The notes under the pieces were generated by a model that ran no database searches, was not told the origin of the DNA, and worked only from the letters and a program-made list of their open reading frames with translations. Below, one piece after another: positions 25,459 to 33,768 of a stretch of DNA of 33,768 bases. A program made the position numbers and the translations under genes. This DNA is from an uncultured Erysipelotrichaceae bacterium (lineage in GTDB: Bacteria > Bacillota_I > Bacilli_A > Erysipelotrichales > Coprobacillaceae): contig CATOPA010000006.1 of NCBI GenBank assembly GCA_951801965.1, forward strand, positions 1 to 33,768. Reading direction: 5' to 3'. Each line of letters starts with the position of its first letter. The first letter of the stretch is position 1.

Positions 25459-26490
25459 TTACTTCCATATCAAATTCTTTAATTTTTCTGTAAGTATTTG
25501 AATATATTGTGATAAAAGAAGCGTAATTATTAATGTGATAAACAAATAAATGTAAGGATGATAAGCAGTTAAACCTATATGAGCAAAAAATATCATTGGT
25601 ATTCGTTGCAAAATATAAACCCAGAACAAATGATCACCAAACCACTTTAACACTTGACTTTTAAAAGATATTTTCATAGAAAGTAAAACAAAAACCATAC
25701 AGAACAATAAAGATACTCCATTAAAATACATGATTCTTACACCTTTAAATGGATAACAGTAAAAATAACTAAATAAAATTAAAAATGTACTTATATAATA
25801 TAAAATTTGATGTTGATGAAAAAGCGAATCTATATCTTTCTTAAAATAGGAATACCACATACCTCCAGTATAACATAAAGCTGTATTGCTAAAACGGCTT
25901 GGTTGGATTTGAGACAAAATATATACATATCCCAAAGAAAGGATAGTAAATAAGCATAATGATAATAGTCGTTTTGAGTGAGTAAATCTAAAACTTATAT
26001 AAGTTAATATATACAGCGTAAAAATTGTAAACATATACCAATTACTATTTCCAATGCTTGTCCATCCTGTTAAAGATAATAAAACATGTGATAAGGAATA
26101 TTTTTTACCAATATACAATGCTAAAATATAAAAAAGTGATAGAGCAAAAGCAAAATCAAATAAAGTTTTACCCACTCTGTTAGATGGAATATGCTGAATA
26201 TACTTTAAGCCTTTTCTTTTGATTGATTCATATATACCATATCCAGAATAAAACAAAAATAATGCCACCATTAACTGTCCTAAATAATTTAATACTTTAA
26301 TGACCATTTGATCTCCAGAATATGGAAAATCCACATATGTTCTAACATGACTTAAAAAGACAATCACAACAAAAATACCTTTAATAACTTGTGTATAATC
26401 TTTAGATAAATATTGTTCATCAAGTCCTTTCCAATGTACTTTCAATGTCAATAGAAGAATTAAGCACAGTATTCCAAAAATAATAATCAT
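25459..26490 (-). CDS. Acyltransferase family 3 membrane protein
   Basis: Polytopic; YTQVIKGIFVVIVFLSHVRTY...LGQLMVALFLFYSGYGIYESIKRKG typical of the Acyl_transf_3 family. Confidence 0.85.
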   Translation of the reverse strand: MIIIFGILCLILLLTLKVHWKGLDEQYLSKDYTQVIKGIFVVIVFLSHVRTYVDFPYSGDQMVIKVLNYLGQLMVALFLFYSGYGIYESIKRKGLKYIQHIPSNRVGKTLFDFAFALSLFYILALYIGKKYSLSHVLLSLTGWTSIGNSNWYMFTIFTLYILTYISFRFTHSKRLLSLCLFTILSLGYVYILSQIQPSRFSNTALCYTGGMWYSYFKKDIDSLFHQHQILYYISTFLILFSYFYCYPFKGVRIMYFNGVSLLFCMVFVLLSMKISFKSQVLKWFGDHLFWVYILQRIPMIFFAHIGLTAYHPYIYLFITLIITLLLSQYIQILTEKLKNLIWK

Positions 26491-26519
26491 TTATAGCTTC
26501 CTCCAATATTTTATTCATT

Positions 26520-27572
26520 TTACATAATCCATTTTCTTATAAATGGAATATGGTCTATTACAAAAGCAGTACTTGCACAAATTACAAAAACCAATATTGT
26601 CAACAATGGAACAGAAAATCCTGCGAAAAAAGAAAATGTTGAAATATGAAAATACATTTTTAAATGTTCTAAGACAAAAACATGAGACAAATAAATAAGC
26701 AAAGTATATCTCGATAAAATGATTATAAAATTGAAATATCTTTTCTTTAAGTGAAAAGAAGGGATACGTAAAAACAAAATAAAGAGAATGATTGCTTCTA
26801 TAAAGACAAAAAGTGTATTAGAGTCATAAAATAATGCTGTTGGATTTCCAACAATTTTGGCATAATACCCATTTATCTGTGATGCAAAAAATACAATGAA
26901 TAAAAATAATAGAATGAGATATTTTGATTTTATTTTATTCAATTTATCCTTATTTTGATCAATATAATAAGCGCATAAGAAATACCCACTAGATCCACTT
27001 AATGCATAAGTATACTTTCCTAAAAAAATCTTTATATCATCTATCACAAAAGGCAATTCCTTTAATGTGGGAAAAAGAATTCCAAAAACAATAAACATAA
27101 TGCATGCATAAGGAAGATATTTGCCATCTTCATAATGTGTTATTGTCCATAAAATAGGTAAAAGAAAGTATATTCCAAGTAAGGCTGGCAAATACCAAAG
27201 ATGATACTTGGCATGAGTGAGTGCATAAAGCAATCCATCAACTGAAAACAATTTATTTATCTGATGAAGTCCATAAATATCAACAGCATAAAATAATGTC
27301 CATAAAATATATATCACAAAAATTTTCAAAATGTTCTTTTTATACAATTGACTTAAAGATGGAAATTCTTTTCTTGTTAAAAACAGTTTTCCGCTAATCA
27401 TAAAAAACAAAGGAACACAACTTCTTACTAAGCAATCATATATATTAAAAATTTTCCATTCTAAAGAATGTACATCAGCAACATGCCAATTTTGAGCCGA
27501 AGCATGAAGAAAAATAACCATAAAACAAGCAAAAATTCTTAAATAATCCATGTTTATTTCTCTTTTTGCCAT
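26520..27572 (-). CDS. Acyltransferase family 3 membrane protein
   Basis: NMDYLRIFACFMVIFLHASAQ...SCVPLFFMISGKLFLTRKE; about 10 TM segments. Confidence 0.88.
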   Translation of the reverse strand: MAKREINMDYLRIFACFMVIFLHASAQNWHVADVHSLEWKIFNIYDCLVRSCVPLFFMISGKLFLTRKEFPSLSQLYKKNILKIFVIYILWTLFYAVDIYGLHQINKLFSVDGLLYALTHAKYHLWYLPALLGIYFLLPILWTITHYEDGKYLPYACIMFIVFGILFPTLKELPFVIDDIKIFLGKYTYALSGSSGYFLCAYYIDQNKDKLNKIKSKYLILLFLFIVFFASQINGYYAKIVGNPTALFYDSNTLFVFIEAIILFILFLRIPSFHLKKRYFNFIIILSRYTLLIYLSHVFVLEHLKMYFHISTFSFFAGFSVPLLTILVFVICASTAFVIDHIPFIRKWIM

Positions 27573-27593
27573 ATTGATATCCTCCTTTGTAAA

Positions 27594-30500
27594 CTATTTG
27601 TCTCTAAAAAGTAATTCTTTTTTCCCAGCGTATAACTTTTTCCCTTTAATAACTAATTTCCAAATAGAAAGCTCATCATCTTTTTCCACGGTCAATGTAT
27701 AATCAATATCCTTTCTTAAATAATGACTTTTATTATCACATAAAGAAATTAAATCACTATTGATACAATGATCCTTAAATTCAACACCTTGAACTTTATA
27801 GTTCATAATACTTTCACAAATTCTAAAACGTTTCACCTTTATTCCATAGTAACGTCCACAACCAACAATAATAGCAACAGCCATTTTTGTTTTTCTCTTA
27901 TTATTCAAATAGTAGATCTTATAATCTCTATCTTTAACTAACATCCTTTTCTTATAATAGATTTCTAAACGTGTATGTCGTCTTCTTTCACCAGAATAAA
28001 CCTTCTTTGTAAAATTCATTATATGACATTTTTTTATACTCACCTTTTTTTGTTTTCCATAATATCCATTTTCTTTAAGAGCTTGAAAACATCTTTCTGT
28101 ATTTCGATTATCATGATAAGTCACTATTTCTCTATACTTTTCAATATGTTCCTCTGTTTGTGTTGAATTATAGTTCTTCAAAATAAGTTGAGATAAATCA
28201 TCAAAGTGATAGCTTACATCTGCAAAAACGTTCTCATCATTTAACATAAGTTTATAATTCATAGCTTGAAGACACATTTCTTTATCTTCCCAGCAAAAGA
28301 TAACATTGCTTCCTCTATAAAATGCATCATAACTAATTGAAGAATAATCAGTAATCAATAATTTTGTATTTTCTAGTAAATCATTATAAACATAATTCTC
28401 AGGCATATATTCTTTTAAATCAGTTGATTCTAATTGATTCTTCAATAATGGATGTCCTATAACAACAATTTTTGATTTCAATTCTTCTGGAATGGCCTGT
28501 ATAATGTTTTTAACAAACTTGTAATAGGTTGATTCAGTTGGTGTTAAGCGAATAACATTATATTCAAAATCTCTACTTGTTGGCATAATCAATATTTTAT
28601 CAGCGTCTGCTTTCTTTTGACTTCGATCAAATTTAGGTAGTCCACTAATAATAAGATCTTGTTGATCAAACTGACCATATTCTATAAAATGATCAGCTTC
28701 AGTTTGTGACGAAACAACAATTTTAGAGTTCTTTGAAAAACCTTGCCCTTTAATAAAGTCACTTCTGTTCTCTAAACAATACATATACATAACACCATGT
28801 TGTAAAAAGATATAATCATAATAACCTCTTATTGACTTCAAAAATGCATAAGAATTAGCAATATTTAACTCAATAATATGATTCATACTTTCAGTAGCAA
28901 CAAACATCTTTGAAATGAAAAAGTAAAAATAATGTTTAAAAGAGTATTTCTTAATAATATATTTCTTATATTTTTCTGGGATTCTTTGATAATGCAAACT
29001 TTCTTTATCTATAATAAAGTATGTATTGTGATATCCTTGGTCAATAACTTCCTCAAACAAAACACTTGCACTTTCTTCATACTTACTTGCAAACTTTTCA
29101 AAAAATAAAGTACTTTTTCTTGCTGGATGAAACCAAAAGAATCGTGATAACCAGTAAGCTATCTTTAGTTTTCTTTGTTCTTGAGCTGTATCTGTTACAT
29201 TGATATCCCTTACACATAGATAAACATTATTACCTATTGTTTCTCTTAAAAAGATAGAAGATTGATATTCTTGTAAAATACGTACAGATGAGTAATAAAG
29301 TTTTCTATGTTTTTTATTAGCCAAAGAATCATCTCTTTGCACATACTGATATTTAAGATAAGTACGGAAACCATACCCTTGATCATCAGTCCAATGAATA
29401 AACAAAGGTGTACTCTTTTTTGTTAATAAAATATCTTGATATTTTACACTAAGTGTAAACGTAAAATATTTTTTATTATTCTTTGTTTCCTCACTTGTCC
29501 ATACTAAATCTTGAATATATTGACCTATGCTTATTTGAAAATGATAATGAGGTAATTGAAAATCTCTTTCATCTAAAATAAGACAAGCATTAATAAGAAA
29601 ATGATCATCAGCCATGACTATTTTTTTAACATAACTTGTTAAATGAAATAAAGGATTATACAATTTATATATATCTTCTTTCAAAACTGCATTTTTTAAG
29701 ATATCTCCTTGATATAAATACACTTTTTCTTCATCTTCATCAATATGTATCTTATCATCATGCGATTGACAACCATTCATAATACATTCATAAACACGTT
29801 CACTATTATGATGGTCTCTATATGCAAAAAATTCTTTTGCTCTTGTTCTATAAGGCTCCTTATTCTCACAATCAGAATAAATATAGTCAATAATTGCTTG
29901 CACAGTATCATCAAGATTATAACAAACTGGTCCAAAACCATCTTTCACATAATCAAAATATCCTTCTTTTCCTGTATGATTATCACTAAATGTATCATCA
30001 TCATACTGAGGATAGATAACAGGTGTATCTAAATAAGCACCCTCAAATTGTGCACTAGAGTAATCCGTAATTAATAAAGAACATTCACCTATTAACTGAT
30101 TTGTATCTGCTGCTTCTTTTCCAACATAAATAAAATCATTTTCTTCAAAGTCATGACACTGTTTCATAAAAGATGGATGCAAATAAAAGTCTCCAGTATA
30201 TCCTTTTTCTTTCATAGCATTTAATAAACGTTCATCATTAATGAGTGAATTATAAAATTGAAAATAATCTGTTTCCTTAAAATTTTCCACATAACTACGA
30301 TCACTTGTTCCTGGGATAAGATCTCCAGCAAGATGTTTTCGCCATGTTGGTAAAAACAATATTTTTTTCTTTTTGTTAGCATAAAGAGCATCATGACGTG
30401 GTAATCCTGTCAATGCAACTTCAGTTTCATCATAGCCATAACCATTGTCTTCATCTAAAACTGAATGATATTCTCTTTCATTACATGTAGCAAAAAGTTT

Positions 30501-32348
30501 AGCATTAAGAGTATACTTATTAGTCCATGTTGATTCATTTCTAGTCATGATTCCATGAATCAACCAAATGTAGTCCCAATCACACAGATCCATTACACAA
30601 TCATAATCATCTTTAAAAACATACTGTGCATTAATTCCCCCTCGTGTATCAATAAGCTTATCAGCAAGTAAATGATATAATTTATAACGAAATGAATCTG
30701 GCTGAATAATTGGTCCATAATTTTTCAGCACTGCATAATCGGAGCTTTTTTTATCTAAGATAAAATATGAGGACACCTCCTTTTTTTGGCTACAGTACTT
30801 AAACATTTCTGCACCACTATCTTTTGCACGTTTTTCATTATCACGAATGAGCCAAATAGGCTTTTTATGTAAAAAATGAACAAAATAATAAGATAATCTC
30901 ATCCATACCATATTCATCTTTTTTCTTTTCAAAAGCTGCATCATAAACTTTAATTCAGCCTTCAAATGTGATTTCCATGTTTTTTTAGAGATAGAAATAC
31001 CTTTTTTACGATATCTAAAAATATAATTATCCTTTGCATAATAAGACATCTTATATTTTTTTACTAATTTAGAAAATTTTCCAAATGAAGGAATCAAAAC
31101 ATACTCTTGATTATCATGATCTAAAAAAGCAAAATAAATATGCTTCACTTGATTCAAAGGAATTGAAAATTGGAATCTACAGCCATAATATGCTTTTTCT
31201 CCTACAAATCCTTCTTTATCTGATAAAGTCCACTTATAAAGCTGTGGTTTATATATATTCTTTTTATCATCAATAGCAACAAGTTGAAAATTTTTATGAA
31301 GAAAACTAAAAACATGAACACCATCAATAAGTAAAATATTATTTTTACTTTCTAAAATATGAATTTTAAAATTATTAACACTTGTTAAATCGAATAAAGG
31401 TTTATCCTTAAAAGCAACATATGGAATCTCTTTCTTATTATCTTGCACATGTGTCAATTTGATACTCTGACTAAAGTTTTCACCATATTTTAAAGAAAGC
31501 AAATAATATTTATAAGGAATAATGATAGAGGACATTTTAATTATTGACTCATCAGAAAGCATTAATAAAATATTTCTCATATCCTTTATAAAAGTTTCTT
31601 TCTCTTGCTTATCTAAATGTTCTCCATGATATTTGATACTTGATTTTGTCAAATATTTTTTTAATTCATTTAAAATAAAATATTCCTCAAATTGTGTAAG
31701 TGTTTCTTTTTTATAAAAAGATAATAAGTACTGTGATAATTCTTTCTTATTTTCAAAGGGAATAAGATCAGTATTATCAAAGTAACTGACAACACAATTT
31801 GTTAATTTATAACATAAAATATCCTTATGAAGAATTGCTGACAAAAAGGCAAGTTCAAAACTATTATCTCCATCTTTGTCAAAAGAAGCTTGATGAATCC
31901 AATCTTTTTTAAAAAAGCATCCTTTTAATTTTATTGGTAACCTATTACATTCTTCTGCTTTATATGATATTTTTTTTGAATCATTATATGATTTCTCTAT
32001 CTGATACAAATGATGATGGTCCATTAAAGAACAATGTAATAAAGAATGTTTCTCTAACAATAAAAATTCCATCATTCTTTTTAAAGAATTTTTATAATAA
32101 TAGTCTCCTGCTGAAAGAAAATGAATATATTTTCCTAAAGCTTCTTTTTTTGCACATTCTAAAGATTCTATCAATGAAGATTTGTTTATGATTTTTGTTG
32201 TATAAGAAAATTGATCAGCTGTTAAAGTTGTGTTACACAAAATAACTTCAACATTCTCGCTACATGATATAGATTGAATTGTCTTTTCAATATGCATTTT
32301 ATCATGATTTGTACAATCAATAATAACAGTTAAAATATAATTTTCCAT
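27594..32348 (-). CDS. Multidomain glycerophosphotransferase: GT2-like N-terminus plus two CDP-glycerol:glycerophosphate glycerophosphotransferase domains plus C-terminal beta repeats
   Basis: 1584 aa; domain 1 WLIHGIMTRNES, LTGLPRHDALY, LHPSF, CSLLITDYSSAQFEGAYLDTPVIYPQYD; domain 2 FLQHGVMYMY, ISGLPKFDRS, IGHPLL, TKLLITDYSSISYDAFYRGSNVIF. Confidence 0.92.
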   Translation of the reverse strand: MENYILTVIIDCTNHDKMHIEKTIQSISCSENVEVILCNTTLTADQFSYTTKIINKSSLIESLECAKKEALGKYIHFLSAGDYYYKNSLKRMMEFLLLEKHSLLHCSLMDHHHLYQIEKSYNDSKKISYKAEECNRLPIKLKGCFFKKDWIHQASFDKDGDNSFELAFLSAILHKDILCYKLTNCVVSYFDNTDLIPFENKKELSQYLLSFYKKETLTQFEEYFILNELKKYLTKSSIKYHGEHLDKQEKETFIKDMRNILLMLSDESIIKMSSIIIPYKYYLLSLKYGENFSQSIKLTHVQDNKKEIPYVAFKDKPLFDLTSVNNFKIHILESKNNILLIDGVHVFSFLHKNFQLVAIDDKKNIYKPQLYKWTLSDKEGFVGEKAYYGCRFQFSIPLNQVKHIYFAFLDHDNQEYVLIPSFGKFSKLVKKYKMSYYAKDNYIFRYRKKGISISKKTWKSHLKAELKFMMQLLKRKKMNMVWMRLSYYFVHFLHKKPIWLIRDNEKRAKDSGAEMFKYCSQKKEVSSYFILDKKSSDYAVLKNYGPIIQPDSFRYKLYHLLADKLIDTRGGINAQYVFKDDYDCVMDLCDWDYIWLIHGIMTRNESTWTNKYTLNAKLFATCNEREYHSVLDEDNGYGYDETEVALTGLPRHDALYANKKKKILFLPTWRKHLAGDLIPGTSDRSYVENFKETDYFQFYNSLINDERLLNAMKEKGYTGDFYLHPSFMKQCHDFEENDFIYVGKEAADTNQLIGECSLLITDYSSAQFEGAYLDTPVIYPQYDDDTFSDNHTGKEGYFDYVKDGFGPVCYNLDDTVQAIIDYIYSDCENKEPYRTRAKEFFAYRDHHNSERVYECIMNGCQSHDDKIHIDEDEEKVYLYQGDILKNAVLKEDIYKLYNPLFHLTSYVKKIVMADDHFLINACLILDERDFQLPHYHFQISIGQYIQDLVWTSEETKNNKKYFTFTLSVKYQDILLTKKSTPLFIHWTDDQGYGFRTYLKYQYVQRDDSLANKKHRKLYYSSVRILQEYQSSIFLRETIGNNVYLCVRDINVTDTAQEQRKLKIAYWLSRFFWFHPARKSTLFFEKFASKYEESASVLFEEVIDQGYHNTYFIIDKESLHYQRIPEKYKKYIIKKYSFKHYFYFFISKMFVATESMNHIIELNIANSYAFLKSIRGYYDYIFLQHGVMYMYCLENRSDFIKGQGFSKNSKIVVSSQTEADHFIEYGQFDQQDLIISGLPKFDRSQKKADADKILIMPTSRDFEYNVIRLTPTESTYYKFVKNIIQAIPEELKSKIVVIGHPLLKNQLESTDLKEYMPENYVYNDLLENTKLLITDYSSISYDAFYRGSNVIFCWEDKEMCLQAMNYKLMLNDENVFADVSYHFDDLSQLILKNYNSTQTEEHIEKYREIVTYHDNRNTERCFQALKENGYYGKQKKVSIKKCHIMNFTKKVYSGERRRHTRLEIYYKKRMLVKDRDYKIYYLNNKRKTKMAVAIIVGCGRYYGIKVKRFRICESIMNYKVQGVEFKDHCINSDLISLCDNKSHYLRKDIDYTLTVEKDDELSIWKLVIKGKKLYAGKKELLFRDK

Positions 32349-32364
32349 TTTATCACCTACAATT

Positions 32365-33666
32365 CTATATATGAATATTTTTTAGAATTTCTATAATGCA
32401 AACAGAATCATGTGCAGATAATCTTTGTGACTGTAATTGATTTTCTTTAATCATTTGCAACATGACTTGTATTAAGTATCTAAATCCATTTCCTTCAAAA
32501 TTTGTACAATATCTTCTTGTATAATTTTCTTTATATAAAGTTGCTTCAAAATAAGCTGATTTCCACCAATCTTGAGGAACTGTAATTCTTCCTTTTGTTC
32601 CTATAATTTCCATAAGAGATGTATGATCAATTCCTTTAGTAAGTTCGCCATATCCTATAGAATGCTCATATTCAAATTCTATTCTTCCATAAACAATATC
32701 ATTTTGATAATCAACATTCTTTATAAAAACATTCTTATAATTTTCACCAAATATTTTCATCAAAATACAAATAATATAATAAAAGGCATCATATACTGAG
32801 TGTGAATAATCATGTGATAATTCTTCTAATGACATAGAACAATTTACTCTTATAATGTCACCTATAACTTCACCTTTTACAACATTTAGGAGTTGGTTAA
32901 AAGTCCTTACATAAACGGTTGGAATATTATCTAATAAAATAACATTTTGTTGTTCAGCTAAATCATAAAGTTCTTTAACCTCATGAGGACTAAGACTCAT
33001 TGGAGAATCACTCACAACATGCTTTCCTTGTAGAAGCGCCTGTTTTATATAATGAAATCTCTTATTCGTTTCACAATTCACATAAACAATATCTACGGTT
33101 TCTAAGAATTGATTATAATCCACACATGTTCTGTCAATATGAAGACGTTGACAAATAGCTGAAGAAATCTCTTTGTTTTCAGAAAAAATACTTTCAATAT
33201 GAATACCACTCACATATTCTGCATCAAAAATAAAGTCATTATTCAAAATATAATCTGTAACTATCCCATAATTATAAATACGATTATTTTCCTGTCTAAG
33301 TTGGGTACTAGAAATATCTTTTGTTCTTTCTAGATAAACAACATCACAATATTTTTTGAGATGATCAAATTTTCCTTTCCAATCTAAACCTAAAACCAGA
33401 ACATCTGCTTTTGTTTTAATAATATCATTTATTTTCTGACCATCATATTCTTCTACAAGAATTTCATCTGCAAAACCTGTTTTTTTAACATTCTCTATAC
33501 GTGTTGCCAAACTATCTTGAACTGATAGTTTTCCTCGTTCTGCATCATAGTTTTCGCCTGTAACTCCAACTATCAAGTAATCTCCTAAAGCCTTTGCACG
33601 TTTAAGAATGTTGTAATGTCCTTTATGAAACAAATCAAATGTTCCATAAGTGATGACTTTCTTCAT
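32365..33666 (-). CDS. Glycerol-3-phosphate cytidylyltransferase-like domain fused to Gfo/Idh/MocA-like oxidoreductase domain
   Basis: N-term KKVITYGTFDLFHKGHYNILKRAKALGDYLIVGVT (TagD-type HxGH; here HKGH); C-term VDIVYVNCETNKRFHYIKQALLQGKHVVSDSPMSLSPHEVKELYDLAEQQNVILLDN resembles the Gfo/Idh/MocA Rossmann domain. Confidence 0.88.
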   Translation of the reverse strand: MKKVITYGTFDLFHKGHYNILKRAKALGDYLIVGVTGENYDAERGKLSVQDSLATRIENVKKTGFADEILVEEYDGQKINDIIKTKADVLVLGLDWKGKFDHLKKYCDVVYLERTKDISSTQLRQENNRIYNYGIVTDYILNNDFIFDAEYVSGIHIESIFSENKEISSAICQRLHIDRTCVDYNQFLETVDIVYVNCETNKRFHYIKQALLQGKHVVSDSPMSLSPHEVKELYDLAEQQNVILLDNIPTVYVRTFNQLLNVVKGEVIGDIIRVNCSMSLEELSHDYSHSVYDAFYYIICILMKIFGENYKNVFIKNVDYQNDIVYGRIEFEYEHSIGYGELTKGIDHTSLMEIIGTKGRITVPQDWWKSAYFEATLYKENYTRRYCTNFEGNGFRYLIQVMLQMIKENQLQSQRLSAHDSVCIIEILKNIHI

Positions 33667-33682
33667 ACACGTTTTCTCCTTT

Positions 33683-33768
33683 TTACTTCAATATTTTTTC
33701 TTTCTTTAGACTTTCAATTAATCTCATCGTATTTTTTCCATCATGAAAAGCAACTATTTCATTATATC
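33683..33768 (-). CDS. C-terminal end of another CDP-glycerol glycerophosphotransferase-like protein, truncated by window edge
   Basis: Minus translation YNEIVAFHDGKNTMRLIESLKKEKILK* matches the C-terminal xDGxxxxRxIExL signature seen at the end of the 23062-24150 product. Confidence 0.6.
   Translation of the reverse strand, partial: YNEIVAFHDGKNTMRLIESLKKEKILK

Noticed and set aside
29745-30032. 95-aa plus-strand ORF inside the large glycerophosphotransferase
   Set aside because: Antisense to conserved transferase motifs; Ile/Thr-rich composition reflects AT-rich complementary codons.
1-33768. Search for CRISPR arrays, IS elements, integrases and phage genes
   Set aside because: No regularly spaced direct repeats, transposase or integrase motifs, or phage structural genes seen in the sequence or ORF track.

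Overview
AT-rich Firmicutes chromosomal window, probably Erysipelotrichia/Coprobacillaceae-like (inferred from codon usage and synteny; not verified). The left part (1-11.2 kb) is a housekeeping block whose order resembles the Bacillus subtilis mnmA-recD2-...-AI-2E permease-alaS-ireB-ruvX-yrzB-mltG region. It includes an Ala T-box leader for alaS. The middle (11.2-20.5 kb) carries a ROK kinase, RluA-type pseudouridine synthase, GH13 alpha-glucosidase, NUDIX hydrolase, three tRNAs (Asp, Ser, Lys), a HAD-like/membrane fusion next to a PAP2 phosphatase, a CPBP protease, a DUF975 protein and a solitary MazF-like toxin. The right part (20.5-33.8 kb) is a surface-polymer locus: a dockerin-tagged MBL hydrolase, a cadherin-like membrane-anchored protein, several CDP-glycerol glycerophosphotransferases (one a 1584-aa multidomain protein), two membrane acyltransferases and a cytidylyltransferase-Gfo/Idh/MocA fusion. 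The most interesting unannotated signal is an orphan transcription unit at about 15057-15154. It has its own promoter, two CCCCC motifs placed in predicted loops and a strong terminator, and looks like a C-rich anti-Shine-Dalgarno sRNA. It has an 8-nt perfect complement at the SD of the AI-2E family gene in the same window. Other points of interest are a HAD domain lacking its catalytic Asp residues, the dockerin-MBL protein, and Ig/MBG-like repeats at the C-terminus of the large glycerophosphotransferase.
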